A stretch of 64,000 nucleotides of DNA from the NCBI GenBank assembly GCA_037954665.1, contig JBBMOL010000012.1:7440001-7504000 (forward strand), read 5' to 3'. The stretch's first letter is position 1, and each line of letters begins with the position of its first letter. Below the pieces are notes generated by a model. It made no database searches, was not told where the DNA came from, and saw only the letters and a program-made list of their open reading frames with translations. The translations under genes and the position numbers were made by a program. Below are positions 1-12,250 of the stretch, one piece after another. This DNA comes from Laguncularia racemosa. Taxonomy: Eukaryota; Streptophyta; Magnoliopsida; Myrtales; Combretaceae.

Positions 1-9
1 ATTTGAAGC

Positions 10-480
10 TCCCACATCCTTAGAAGATTGTGGAAAAACCTTATCCAAAAGACTACATCAATCTAGAATTCATTAAATTCAATGGGAAACAAGGTAACGT
101 TAAGGAGCATCTTCTAAAGTTCATTGAAACTCTTGAAGTCTACAGACTCAACGATGATCTTAAACCGAAAGAGTTTTCCAAATTCTTAACTAAGAAAGCA
201 TACACTTGATACATTAATCTTCCCCCAAGGTTAGTTAACTCTTAGGATACAATATGGAAGAAAGTATTTCGAGACTCAAAGAGCACGTGACTTCAATTGA
301 TATGGGACTCATTCGACAACGTCCAAGGGAAGATTTGATGGATTACATTGAGTGCTTATGAGAATGCTCATTGGATATCCAAGACATTTATGATGAAAAA
401 AAAAAAAAAACTCATGAAAATATGTATCTAAGGGATGTTCATGGAACATGCCATGCATCTTGAAAATTTGTCTCTTTAGT
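10..480 (+). pseudogene. gypsy gag fragment
   Basis: Broken translation contains KPYPKDYINLEFIKFNGKQG and EHLLKFIETLEVYRL, the start of the retrotransposon gag domain seen in plant Ty3/gypsy elements, which packages the element RNA into virus-like particles. A stop follows at about position 208 and the frame shifts after that, with phrases such as WKKVFRDSKS still legible up to about 350. An A-run of about 14 bases lies near 395-410. The stretch 480-1200 before the protease has no clear domain but is probably gag C-terminus and spacer. Confidence 0.7.
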
Positions 481-1202
481 CTTTCTCTGCTTTAGTTGAA
501 AATGCATAGAGGACCAACAATTTTGTTGCTAAGTAGAGAGTTGAGTTAAGCAGAAGTGGCAGCTATCTATAAGTGCTACACAAGGTGCAAGTTACAAAGG
601 TGGTAAGAAACCTAACAGAGACAATGCTATAGAGGTTTTACCTTTTCCCTATCTAGTGAATAAGGTTCATGCTATCCTTGATTGTTGGCTAAGGGATGGC
701 ATCATTAGATTGCCATAGGTTGGAGGGAACCTATAGCATAAGACAAAAATGATGCTAAATTCAATCAATTCCAAAAGACTGTTGAACATCTAACAAAAGA
801 GTGTTAGACACTAAGGAGGATCTTTAATGACAAAGTGCAAAATGACGAGTTGGAGCTAGATAATAACAACGATGTACATAGAAACCTGCCTCTGACACAT
901 AAAAATCAAAGACTACCAATGTGATCTTACATGATTCAATAGCTTCCTAAGAAGATGATCAAACATAGGTTGATGAGCCAATCAATGTTATGTAGGAGGA
1001 AACACCTGCAAGTAAAGGAAAAAAGATAGACAAAGGCTCGAGCAATCATGTAACTATGGGTATACTCAAAATAGCAAATGTGAGAAGCTTCTTTGATCTC
1101 CTTGGATTCAATGAGAAATCTAAGATTGTTGCAGCTAATGCATTAGTAGAAATATTGGATCAACAATATGAGCAATGCAATAATGTGTAACCAATTCATA
1201 AG

Positions 1203-1706
1203 GTGGCTAAGGCATATGAGAATGCCATAATATTCACCAACGATGATATGTGTGTCAGTAATCCAAGCTACAATCGTCCATTATATGTAGAGAGTGAGCT
1301 CAATGACCATCCCATTAGAAGGAACTTCATTGATACTAGGTCTTCTTTGAATATTATTCCCATGTTGACTTTTAAAGTCTCCAAGCTTAATATGAGGAGG
1401 CTAATTTGACAACTAATCAATATTCATGGCTTCAATGATGCCCTTAGGAGTTCATTGGGGTTCATCAATGTTGATTTTAAGGTCAGCCCTATCCATGGGT
1501 CAACTAAGTTCCACGTATTAGATGCTTCTATTTCTTGTCACCTCTTTGTTAGAAGGAAGTGGCTTCACGATCATGGTTTTATTCATTCAACATTACATCA
1601 GTGTATTAAAGGAAGTTGGAAAGGAAAAGACATCTTCATTCCTACTACTAGAAGTCTTTTTGATCATGGGGAATTTTACTTCACTGAAATAGATTTTTTT
1701 TTTTAA
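1203..1706 (+). pseudogene. gypsy aspartic protease remnant
   Basis: Two open stretches in one frame (1203-1409 and 1455-1706, split by a TGA at 1407) read as a retropepsin-like domain. The phrase NRPLYVESELNDHPIRRNFI leads into DTRSSLNIIP, where family members have the catalytic Asp-Thr-Gly; here Gly has become Arg, which should kill activity. Downstream, TKFHVLDASISCHLF and LHQCIKGSWKGKDIFI match the flap and C-terminal part of the domain. The enzyme would normally cut the gag-pol polyprotein. Confidence 0.75.
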
Positions 1707-2149
1707 TGAATATGTAAGTGAAGGAGAAACTACAATTGGGAAACCCACCAGTACACCACTGCCAACATGGGAGGAGTTACAAGAGCAAGAGCATAAAAAG
1801 AGAGACCTCCCTTGAACATGGAGGTCACAAGAAGAGAAAAGGTGGTAATTGACTTGTGAAGATCAAAACTTACACTAGAGTCAATGGTTGTACTATATAC
1901 TGCTTATGATAGTCTATGGGGTCTAAGGAGGAGGCACTTGTGTCATCTCTCAACCCTTTAGATCTACAACAAGCCTAACTAGCCCCTTTATAGTTACAAG
2001 ACCATGCCAAACCATAGGTAGAGGAAATTGAGGAGTTAAACTTAGTAACTCTAATAGAGACATTGAGGCCCATTTTTATCAATAATGACCTTGAGAAGGA
2101 AATAAAGGATCCTTTAGTTAATCTAATTAAAGAATTCTGAGATGTCTTT

Positions 2150-2690
2150 GTTTAAACATACGAGGAGATGCTGGGATTAGATCTTGGGTTAATAATGCAT
2201 CGTTCAAGTATCACACCAAGAGTTAAGCCTATTAAGCAACATTAGCATGTATTCCATCCTGAGATTAAGGTGCAATTAAAGTTGAGATTGAAAAGCTTTT
2301 ACAAGATGGATTTATTAAGCCAATTGACCACCCAACCTAGCTAGCTAACATCATACAAGTAAGAAAGAAGAATGGCCAGATACTTATTTGTGTAGACTTT
2401 CATGACTTGAATAAAGCTTGCCCTAAGGGTGATTTTCCACTCTTGAAAATTAACATGCTATTTGACACGATGGCTGGACATAAGATCTTTCCATTCATGG
2501 ATGGGTTTAGCGGATATAATTAGATAAAAATGGCACTAGGAGATGCTAAGTGCATAGCCTTTTGAATGCTATTTAGGAACTTCTACTACACCATGATGCC
2601 ATTTGGTTTAAAGAACGTAAGAGCCACTTATCAAAGGGCTATGACTATTATCTTCCATGAGAAAAGTATTTGAGAGGTGCCAAATTTACA
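2150..2690 (+). pseudogene. gypsy reverse transcriptase remnant
   Basis: Frame-shifted translation shows the RT palm and fingers motifs of Ty3/gypsy elements: VDFHDLNKACPKGDFPLLKI near 2390-2450, then FPFMDGFSGYN near 2490-2520 and MMPFGLKNVRATYQRAMTII near 2595-2650. Several stops interrupt it, for example directly after the SGYN motif. The segment carrying the YxDD catalytic motif is not intact: after about 2660 the sequence jumps to the thumb/connection region (LNESLEMCL-like). Confidence 0.8.
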
Positions 2691-3870
2691 AGTTTTGAAT
2701 GAATCCCTTGAAATGTGCCTTTGAGGTTTCATCAAGGAAGTTCCTTGAATTCTTTGTACATTAAAAAGGAATTAATGTTGATCTATGAAAGATTGAAGCG
2801 ATCCAATCCATGTTGTTTCCTAAAAATTAGAGAGAATTGAATGGACTCATGGGTATAGTGTCCTACATTTGACAATTCATTATAACTCATGCTAAAATCT
2901 CCTTTTCGCTACATTAGATATTGAAGAAGGGAGTGCAATTTGAATGGGGTCTACCTTAAGAGGAGGCATTTCAAAGGATTAAGGGAATATTAAGCTCCCC
3001 ACAAATGATAACTATGTTAATCGAAGGAATACCCATGATTCTATACTTAATGTCTACAGATAGGTCCATTGGGGCCCTATTGGTGTAGGAAATAAGGTGT
3101 TCAGTGACCAGTGTATTACTTAAGCCACACACTTCAAGGAAGTGAAGTTAATTATCTAACATATGAATAACACTATCTCACATTGGTATTTGCTACTTAG
3201 AAGCTACAACACTACTTCTTAGCACATAATATTATTGTGATGAACAATTCTAATCCCATTAAGTACCTACTATCATGACCAGCTTTGTCTAGAAGAATTG
3301 CTAAATGGATGTTGCTTCTTGGATAATTTAACATAGTTATGTCGGTTTTGAAGGTAATCAAGTCACAAGTGCTTGCTAACCTTTTGGCTTAGTTTCCTAG
3401 TGCTAATAAAATTAATGACATTACGACCATCCCTAGAGATTTTCATGAAGATGTGCTTATGGTAGAAGCTAGTGGAGAATGGTCATTACAATTTGATGGA
3501 TCATAAAAAAAAAAAATACTAGATAGGGAGTTGGAGTTGTGTTAACATCCTTAGATAGCTAAGAGATTCCCTTGGTCTTCAAATTAGACTTTCGTTGCAC
3601 AAATAATGAAGCTAAATATGAGGCTTTATTACTTGGATTGGTTTCAACTTAGCAAGTAGGTATGTCTCAACTATGTATCAAAGGTGACTCCAATCTTATC
3701 ATCAAATAGGCTAATGGGGAGTTTGGATTGAAAGAACTTGCTCTAGCTCCATATAGAGTTGCAGTGCAAACTTTAGTTGTTAAATTCCAAATAGTGAGAT
3801 ATGAGCACGCTAAATGATCAACCAATTTTTATGTAGATGCTTTGGTAACGTTGGCATCTAAAGTCTCAAT
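2690..3870 (+). pseudogene. Dual RNase H region (gypsy type then archaeal type)
   Basis: From about 2730 to 3330 the broken frames give the RT connection and ordinary gypsy RNase H: RELNGLMGIVSYI-like, then STDRSIGALLV, then a region rich in conserved Leu/Tyr ending near RIAKWMLLLG. From about 3475 a second RNase H begins: WSLQFDGS, then FKLDFRCTNNEAKYEALLLG, then IKGDSNLI and a final Asp in DALVTLAS. The four acidic catalytic positions of the second domain are still readable, although stops interrupt the frame. Such a second, archaeal-type RNase H is known from the Tat lineage of plant gypsy elements. Confidence 0.75.
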
Positions 3871-4539
3871 GCAGAATTCTAATGATGAGTTAAGCATTCA
3901 AATCACTAAAAGGACTATCACCTATACCACCTTGTAGTTGCTTGAAGGTGACAAGGAGTCATAAGATGATTGGCGTATTGTTATTAAAGCAAAATTAGTG
4001 AGTCCTTAAGTGGCCTCTATAATGACACTTAGGAACTTTGTCTCCATCCATGGTGCTCTTTTCTATAAAGGCCTAGAAGGAATTTTATCTTATTGTATTT
4101 CTATAAAGAAAACCCAATCGAAAGTCTAAGAGTTTCACGATATTTAGTGTGGTCAGGATGGGCCACCTTTATATCGTCGAATCTAACGTATAGGGTATTA
4201 TTAGCCCTTTATGTCTAAAGATGCATCTTAGGTTTAACTTAGTTGTCCAAACTATTCATTGATGCCTAATAAAGTAGAATGCAAATTCATTGCAAGCATT
4301 AGAGATTGGTGACACCCATATATAAAACATCCTTTACACTGATAGTCAAGACGTTATGATGGTTAAACAAAAGGTAAGGAAGTACATTTTGCAAGGTGAT
4401 GAGTTGTACCAAATCTCTTTCCAAGGATAACCTTTGTGATGTGTGGCATTGCTTAAAACTGAAGCCCATTTGAATGAACTCCATTCCAGAGACTTTGGTG
4501 AACATCAAGGCAAAAGAAAGTTATATTACTAGCTCCTTG

Positions 4540-5520
4540 ACAAACGATACTATTAGCTACTATGGAGAATGATGCATTCAATTTTGCTAGGAAATGTGTT
4601 CTATGCCAACTCCATGGCAATGCAATTCATGCTCCAATAGTTGAGCTCCATAGCTTAACTACCCTTTAGCTATTCCACACTTAGGCCTTTGATCTAATTG
4701 GCCTAATATCTACCTTCTAGAGGTTATATGTTGATATTTGTAGGCACCGAATGCTTTACAAAGTGGGTGGAAGCTATCCCTCTAAAGAAGGCAACCGAAT
4801 CAATAGTAGCTACATTTATCAAAGAGAATGTCATTTGTTGGTTCAGGATCCCAAAACATGTCTTAATAGACAATGGGACTATGTTTATTAATTCACATGT
4901 TAGGTATTAGAGTCATATAGCATTAATCACATCAAGTCCCCACCTTATTATTTGAAAGGAAATGGCTAGGCAAAAGCCACAAATAAGACACTAATTAAAG
5001 TCCTTAGTAGGAAGGTACACGACAAAAAGAAAGAATGGCATGATAAATTATCCCTAAAACTTTAGGCTTATTGGACTTCGAAGCGAACTTCTACATGAAC
5101 ATCTCCTTTCTCCCTTGTCTGTGGGACAAAAGCTATAGTGCTAGTAGAAGTCCTAGTATTGTCAGCATGCTTAGCCTTAAATGCTTAATTGGAGCTCAAT
5201 ATACTCTAAATGCTAGACTTGGAAGCATTAGATGAAAGACATGACATAGCTAAACATCACCTTGCAAACTATCTTCAAAGGCTCAATGTTGCTTATGATT
5301 GCCTTGTTAGGAAATGTTCTTTCAAGCAAGGTGACATTATCCTTTGTGCAGTAGAACATGTTTGGAAATGACTCTCTACCTCAAAATGGGAAGGTCATTT
5401 ATAGTGGAGGAAGTCCATGATAGTGGATAAAGTAAACTTCTTAATTCATGGATGGATGCGATAACTGCTCCAATCAATTTCCAATATATAAAAAAGTTTC
5501 ATTTGTAGTCACCAATGTAA
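4540..5520 (+). pseudogene. gypsy integrase remnant
   Basis: A zinc-binding remnant (FARKCVLCQLHGNAIHAP) is followed by the DDE core. One clean open stretch at 4728-4910 gives ECFTKWVEAIPLKKATESIV and LIDNGTMFI, containing the second catalytic Asp. Near 4950-4985 the usual Gly-Asn-Gly-Gln-Ala-Glu block reads G-N-G-stop-A-K, so Gln is a stop and the catalytic Glu has become Lys. The C-terminal region continues to about 5520. The enzyme would insert the element cDNA; this copy cannot. Confidence 0.8.
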
Positions 5521-5911
5521 TTTTAATTCAATGAAATGAGATGATTGCAAATCCATTTGTGTCCATTCTCTTTAAACTTTTCCTACGATCATATTTTTGT
5601 TACATGATCGAAGTGATCCTAACTATGTTGGATTGAAGCAATTTCATAATAGGATTGGTAGTTGTAATGCCTCAATGTAGATTCTAAGGTCAAAGTGACT
5701 TCAATTGTGAAAGATCGAAGTGATCTTACCACAATTGCCGCTCTCACTTAGAGTTCCAAGTAGGAGATAAATTGCTATTGAAGATTTCTCTGACTAAATG
5801 AGTGATTAAATTTGGTTTAAGAGGAAAACTAAACCCAAGGTATGTTGGTTCATTTGAAATTCTAAAAGAATTAGCAATGTAGCTTACATATTAGCTTTAC
5901 CACCAAGTTTG

Positions 5912-7500
5912 TGTTGTATTTTGTGCACAATGTACCAAAACACTTTTGATATATTTACAAATATTATTAATAAAAGAAAGTATTTATTGTATCTGTATAT
6001 TTTTCTACTCATATATATTTTACAATAAAATCCCATAAATAATTAGAGTATATATGGAATAATAATAAATGTATGTTATCAGTGGAATTCCATGATATCT
6101 TATTATCCAAAAGTCACATTGGTTGGATAAATATCTAGAGCAAACATAGATATTTAGGCCAACATGTTATATAACTAAGATCATCTCATTGGACCAAGGG
6201 AGAGATATTCAAGTTATACAAGTGGGTGCCTAGAGTTAAGTGGGTATACTGAACACGACTCGCTAATAAAGAATATTATATGTTTAATGTCATTAGCTTC
6301 TCCTCTATACGAACAAGCATAAATAATCTCTAAACTTGAGACATCATATATCCTATATATAGAATATTGTGCTTTAATGCTATTAAACACAATCTTAATA
6401 TTAGATTATAAATAATACGATTATTGGGCATGACATAAAATATAGATAGGGAAGTGATGAGTCAAGATAAAATTCATCGTTCTCGTAAATTAAGGAGTCA
6501 ATATCCAGGGTCGCTTGGTTGAAATAAGAGTAACTTAAAAGCTCATAGTTGCGGCAAGTTTTATTGAATTTAACTTATTTTGGTAACCAAGTAAAATGAT
6601 TGAATATTGATGACATTACATGCAGTTGTTTAATCAGAATATCTTTGATGAAGAGATTTAATTATACAATAACCAATTCATAGTGGTCTATGGTTGACAA
6701 CTTTTCTATCATGTTGGTTTGTCAATAATTGTTATTCGATTATTAACTTGATTTGTGTCTAGATAGACACTACCTTTGTATATAGAAACCTAGAAGGTCG
6801 CATACAATAACTCAATTAACAGGAGTAAGATAATTGACTAGAAATTTTAATAGATACTAAAATTGTGTTAATTATTATTTCGAGATTATAATCATTTCAA
6901 AATAATGGAAGGATATTTCTTTCAAATTAAAAGTAGCCTTATTAGTCAAGTGGTTAATATGGCTTTTATTTTCTCTTATCTTTGGAATAAAATAAAATAA
7001 AAAACATTTAAAGATCCTTTAATGTAAAGGATATGAAGAGGTTGAAGCCATATGTTTTTAGTCTAAAAACCGATAGAATTTTAAAGGGTAGAGATAAAAA
7101 TATTAAAATGACCTTTTGACTACTTCTTTTATAAGTTATTTTAATAGGATAGATATCCTTTAGTGCTTTTTTTTTTTTTAGCTACAACATATATATTTCA
7201 ATCTAAGTTACCTAGCAGAATAGAGATTGAAATTATTTTCTCGATTACTTTATATGTGTAGATACTACTAAAGAGACTATGCTTGAAGTCCTTGTGGTGA
7301 GTGCAAAGCCATAAGAAGGTAAGTGGGTGGTATCCTTTAAATGCCATCCCAAAAGGAGAAGGATTTTGCTTTATAAGAAAAGGTAATTTTCTTATAATCC
7401 TTATTTTTCCTTAAACTTGTTTTACATTTCGCATGGATCCTATGATAAGTTTTGTATTTTTTTTTTCATTGTGTTATTTTGATGTACAAATCTTAATAGT
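5912..7500. mobile_element. 1.6-kb noncoding insertion inside the chromodomain integrase, possible solo LTR
   Basis: The integrase reading breaks after LPPSL at 5911 and resumes at about 7501, so the intervening 1.59 kb is an insertion. It contains no coding motif, is AT-rich and carries LTR-like structure: it starts TGTTGTATT, has an A/T-rich middle and ends with a pyrimidine-rich segment and a T-run near 7457-7466. A solo LTR is the simplest reading, but I could not find a convincing target-site duplication or a clean CA end, so boundaries are good to about 30 bp only. Confidence 0.5.
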
Positions 7501-7790
7501 TCGAAGGAGTACATGATGTATTTCACATATCTATGCTAAGAAAATTTATGTTAAAATTGGATCAAGTAGTTGCTTTGGAACTTTTGAATGTACAACTGGA
7601 TTTATCATCTACTGAAAGACTTATAAGAATTGTATATACTAAAGAACAATTATTGAGAAGGGTGATTCCTTGCATTAAGGTGCAATGGACTAATTAGATA
7701 GAATATTAAGCAACTTGGGAATTGGAAGAAAATATGCAAAAGAAGTATTCAGAGCTTCTTCTAAATTTAGGTAGCTTTTGATGACGAAAG
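7501..7790 (+). pseudogene. Integrase C-terminus with chromodomain
   Basis: The frame beginning near 7505 reads VHDVFHISMLRKF and then ERLIRIVYTKEQLLRRVIP, IKVQWTN, a stop, IEYATWELEE (with one stop) and QKKYSELLLNL. The order matches the chromodomain of plant Tekay/Del-type chromoviruses, which is thought to steer integration towards marked chromatin. It is the direct continuation of the integrase tail at 5751-5911, interrupted by the 5912-7500 insertion. One or two in-frame stops show that it is inactive. Confidence 0.75.
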
Positions 7791-7811
7791 TTTCTAGTAA
7801 AGGGAGGAGGA

Positions 7812-9545
7812 TGTAATATTGTAAACAAATAATACCAAAAGCAAGGATAATGAAAATAATAATATTTTAATAATAGAGGTATTTAAATCTTTTTCTTTTC
7901 GGCATAGCGGATACTCTAGCAACCTTCACAAAGACACATAATGTAATCTAATGTAATTTTACACAGGTTGACATGATTTGGTCAGGTAAGCTCTCAATTT
8001 TTATCACAAATTATTTAAATCTATAATTCCAATTGCCTAAGTATCATGTTAATGGATGGTTGATAGTTTAAGGGGTAAGAGGTGCAAAAGTAATGAAACA
8101 AGTTTAAGGGTTTAGGTGGAAAATATGGTTGTTCAATTGAATTGAAGCAAGTGATTCATAATCGTGTAGGTGTAATGTTTTGATGCTTTGATTGAAGTAG
8201 GATTGATTGGTTATAGAATAAATTTAAGGTTTTCATACAATCTAAGTTTTCTAAAAGAATCACAAGCAAAGATCATGGTTGTGATCATGCCCGTGAACCT
8301 GTAGAACAAATCACGCGAGTAAATTAGGGGGCGTGATTGAGAGTAGGAAGAATGGCGTTTTCAATCAGGAGAGTTCACAACTAAGGATCACACCTATGAT
8401 TGTGACCTTGAACCCATGAGTTAAACATGCCCATGTTCATGCTTAGTGCTTTTTGGTCACAAGAAGGTTTATGGTCAAGGTATATGCTCATAAACCCTAC
8501 TCGTGAACCTCCAATAAAAACTTTAATGCATTTTTCTTATATCTTTTGGATTTCATTACACATCTAAACTTTTTAAGTAGCTAGGAACTAAAATATCACT
8601 AGTTAGGGTTCTAAAAATAGCTATTCATGAACTTTTGATCGGGTTATAAGTTAAATAGATTCAATTGCCAAGCGTGTAGTGAGATTCCAAGTATGTGTTT
8701 ACCTTATTTGTTGCTTGCGTTTGATAATGTAGTTTATTAGATGAATTTAATTGATATTGGACCTGGTTGTGTATATTGCTTATGGTTGGCTCGGCTTAGG
8801 GGTTTGTAATGGTAGATCCTTAGAGGGCACTCTGATGATTGATATACAAAGTTGTCCCTAGTAGAGTCCTATATTGAAACGGTCTGGGGTAGATTTTCAA
8901 AGTATTGGAGCCTGCAATGGTAGTTCCTAATACCATTTCGAAAGTGTAGGCCAAGAGTGACAGTTCCCAACCTAGGGTCTATATATTATATATTATATAT
9001 GGTGTGATAGGATCATAAGTACCCCTATGATGGTTGTTGACTAATTAAAAGATAATGATTGAATTGATTGTGTTATTGTGATTGCATTCCTATGTGTGTA
9101 TATTGTGACTTGGGTGACACATGCATGTGCTTGTGGTACTCATGTACAAGGCTTAAGCCTAACTCTTTTTTTTCAACTATAGGTGGGTACGATAAATACT
9201 TAGAGTATGACAAATTTGAGAGTGTTTATTATTACTGCTAGGATGAGAGTGAGGGAGATTATTAATATTATGGTGACAAATAGTGATGATAATTTAGGAG
9301 TCTTTTGATGGACATAGAGATTATCATACTGGAAGTTTATAGTTGATAGATTTACTTAGCCATTTAACTGAATCAAATCTATCATTTAACTTCAATTATA
9401 ATTATGGTTGGAGTGACTCACTTGTGAGTTTAGTCATTTTTATTTATTGGATAGTTAATTTTAATTTGAAGTTGAAGGCTGAATAGGTTTGAAATTATAG
9501 GTGTAGTAAAGAGTTTTTGCATATCGCAATATCGTAAAGACACAT
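7812..9545 (+). repeat. Putative 3' LTR of the chromodomain gypsy element
   Basis: The purine tract aaagggaggagg at 7799-7810 sits just upstream of TGTAATATTG, a standard polypurine tract/LTR junction. The following about 1.7 kb has no coding content and includes several long repeats of the style seen in Del/Tekay LTRs (paired phrases around atcatgcccgtgaacctg at 8286 and similar at 8410 and 8500). The 3' end is uncertain; a possible terminal match is CAATATCGTA near 9527-9536. No second LTR copy was found for comparison. Confidence 0.5.
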
Positions 9546-9549
9546 GACA

Positions 9550-12250
9550 AGTTATAATGTCTTATATTTTGAAGCATTATAAAAAATTAAAAAATAATTA
9601 AGTAATTAAGTAAGAAGGGGTATTTTGGAAATTCCATAAATTTAACTCCATAAGCTAAGACTTAAGGAGAGGTAATTATTGATTACTAATTTAACCCTAA
9701 CACCTCCATATATTTATGAAGGTAAATCAGCTAATTGATAATATTCAAGCTTATTTAAGTGGGTCATTTGGATTAACTACTTAACTAGGTTCAATAACTT
9801 GAAAACTCAAGTTCTAGAATGTTCTAGAAAACTCCATCCTCCACTTCAATTAAACAATCAAGTTCAATTAAGAAGCTAAAGGCTCGGATGAGGAGTTTAA
9901 TCCAAGAAATTCAAGTAATTCAGTAAGTCTTTTATTGTAGAAGTTCGATTGAAGTTTGGATCTATACAAGTATAGTAATATATGATTATTGAATCTTAAA
10001 AAATTAGAGATCATGAAGAGCATCTAACATAGCTGATCTACACATGGAAGCCTAGTATTTGAGTGAAGGATGTAATTTTCTTTTTAGATGTCCTAATCTA
10101 GATTGTAGATTTATTGGTTTACTTATATTTGATACAAGCAAATTCATTGGAGGCATGTAGATTTATCATTTGTGGAGTTGACTTAAGCTTAAGTAGATAT
10201 TTAAGCTTCAATTGGAGACAATATCTATTGATTTATGCTTTAATTAAGTGTATCTAAGAATTGTAATCAATAATTAATGGGAATTGGAGTTAGACATGAT
10301 TTGATGGTTGGTGTATGCTTTGAGAATTGATAAGAGGTTCGATTTGATTCTAAGCATGTTAATTTAGTAGATCTAGAACTTTATATGTAATAGATCTTAA
10401 ATGAAGTTGAATTAATGATACTATTGGAATTGAATGGCCCCAATGATTTGTATGACCATAAGAGATTGATTTGATTTTAAGTATTTAATTTAGTATATTT
10501 AGATTTATATGTACACTAGAGTATAAATTGAAGTGAAAAGTGATGATATAGGCATGATGATATTTATGTCGTGAGGTTTTCATCGAAGTTAGGGTGTGAT
10601 TGTTGATCTTAAGTTAGATTTTGATTCAATTATTACTTATAATCATGAATGTATAAAGTATGTTGATCGTATATTGATATAGAGGTGAAATTGGTTTTGG
10701 ATTAATTAAATTGAGATTATGAGCCTAAAGTGTTTGATGATATTTAGTGATTTGACGAATCATGGAGTTGATTAAGTTGACAAATTATGCAATTGAAAAG
10801 CTAGATCATGCAATTGGTAATTTAGATGCATGAAATGGTTTATTGATGTTTGTTAGAGATTCAAGAAGATTCCAATAATGATTTTCGATAATTAGAATGA
10901 ATTGTGGTGATATAATATTTTTGAAGTTGATTTAAGTATTAGATTTGGGTTTGTGATGATTTGATTGAGTTTAAGAAGTTTCAGAAATTTGGTAAAAAAA
11001 GGTTTGAATTTGGTTAGAAATTGATTTAATATGTTTAATGTGTTATTAAACTTCATGTAGGCCTTCATATGATATTCAAAGTGCTCATGACTTTGATTTT
11101 GTTAGATGGGCTAAATGGGTGAAATCATGTTATACATTGAATTTTTCAAAAAAAATGGATTTGAGCTTGAATGTATTGATTGATCTTCAAAGTGTTCATC
11201 ATGAGTTTCAATCTCTAAGTACACCTACAAATCAAGTTAGATTTTTAGAAATAAGTTTAAATTAAAAATCTTGTTAGAAAGTGTTTTGATCATCTAAAGT
11301 GATCAACTCTTGAAAAGATAGTGTTTTGGGGAAAATAATAAATAATTTAATGTTCTAAAAATTTAATAAAATATTGAAAATTATTATAACAATAATTTAG
11401 ACTAGTTGAACTAGCTAAAATCGATTCAAGATGATCTAGTTTTATTTAAACTGACACCATTTCATAACTGGTCTTATTGGATTGAGTCAAATCGAGTTAA
11501 AGAAAAAAAATTCTTTTTAAATCGATCACTTTGGGCCAACTTTGGTTTTGTATTGGATTTAAGTATAGCTCTTGCATAAGTTAACTAGTTGGTTTTCCTT
11601 AATGAAAATATTAGTAAAAATGAGGTGATTGATCAATTAAAAGGACTAAGAATTTGATTGTTTGGAATTTTAAGTTGAAGGAATTATGGTCAATATTACT
11701 TATTGCACATGTCTTTGATATTCGAGTTTTGGAGATGGTTTAACTTTTTTTATTTGTGATTGCAAGAACTTCAAGTACATGTTATATGTATGTATGCCTA
11801 TAATTTAATAAACCAGACTTAACATAAAAGTTGGCTAATTAAACATGTGACTTGCTTATGCATGGTTATGCTGAGTTAGTGAATGACAACCTTAGAGTAG
11901 ATTTATGTTTGTGAGCTACTCTTGCGAGCATTAAATTATTAAGCCCTCAAGCTATGAGTATAGCCCAACAAGTAGTCAATAAAAAGGAACTACCACTATT
12001 TAATAGGTCAATGAGTAAGGGAAGAAGTTATAACAAGAGCTATCCAAGATAATGGGACCAAACAAATAGTACATTATAAATGGACCGTGTTCATCAATAA
12101 TTGATACAACAATGATCTCCATATAAGACTACTATTGTTTTTCTATTCAACATAGTGATCTAGTTATTCCTGTCAATTCTCAATTGCCTGTTGTAGTGGG
12201 ATTTGACCTTTTGTTCCCAAATATGTTTAGCCATGGGTCATAAGTTATTC
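9550..12250. other. Noncoding AT-rich stretch, LTR-like
   Basis: No reading frame with recognisable protein content. The beginning (about 9600-9960) has promoter-like text (catatatttatgaagg near 9706) followed by short direct phrases, resembling the U3/R part of a gypsy LTR, so the LTR starting at 7812 could be longer than drawn or a second LTR may follow. Nothing else can be supported. Confidence 0.4.

Larger units (their letters stand above)
1..5530 (+). mobile_element. Decayed Ty3/gypsy retrotransposon, Tat-like lineage, internal region (left end outside window)
   Basis: A run of broken reading frames on the + strand gives the gypsy order gag, protease, RT, RNase H, a second RNase H, integrase. 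Two successive RNase H domains, the second of the archaeal type, are a known hallmark of the plant Tat lineage (Ogre, Retand and relatives). Every domain carries stops and frameshifts, so the copy is old and dead. The 5' LTR is not in the window and no 3' LTR is recognisable after the integrase; about 220 bp of unassigned sequence with a repeated short phrase (gatcgaagtgatc near 5606 and 5721) precedes the next element. Lineage assignment is inference from domain order, not a tree. Confidence 0.85.
5751..9550 (+). mobile_element. Chromodomain Ty3/gypsy element, 3' part only, split by a later insertion
   Basis: Starting at 5751 the + strand reads FQVGDKLLLKISLTK and, after a stop, KFGLRGKLNPRYVGSFEILK, the C-terminus of a chromovirus integrase. 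It breaks off at about 5911 after LPPSL and resumes at about 7501 with GVHDVFHISMLRKFMLKLD and a chromodomain-like tail ending near 7780. A purine-rich tract at 7798-7811 is followed by TGTAATATTG, a good 3' LTR start. Nothing upstream of the integrase tail remains. The 5' boundary with the Tat element and the LTR 3' end are approximate. Confidence 0.75.
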
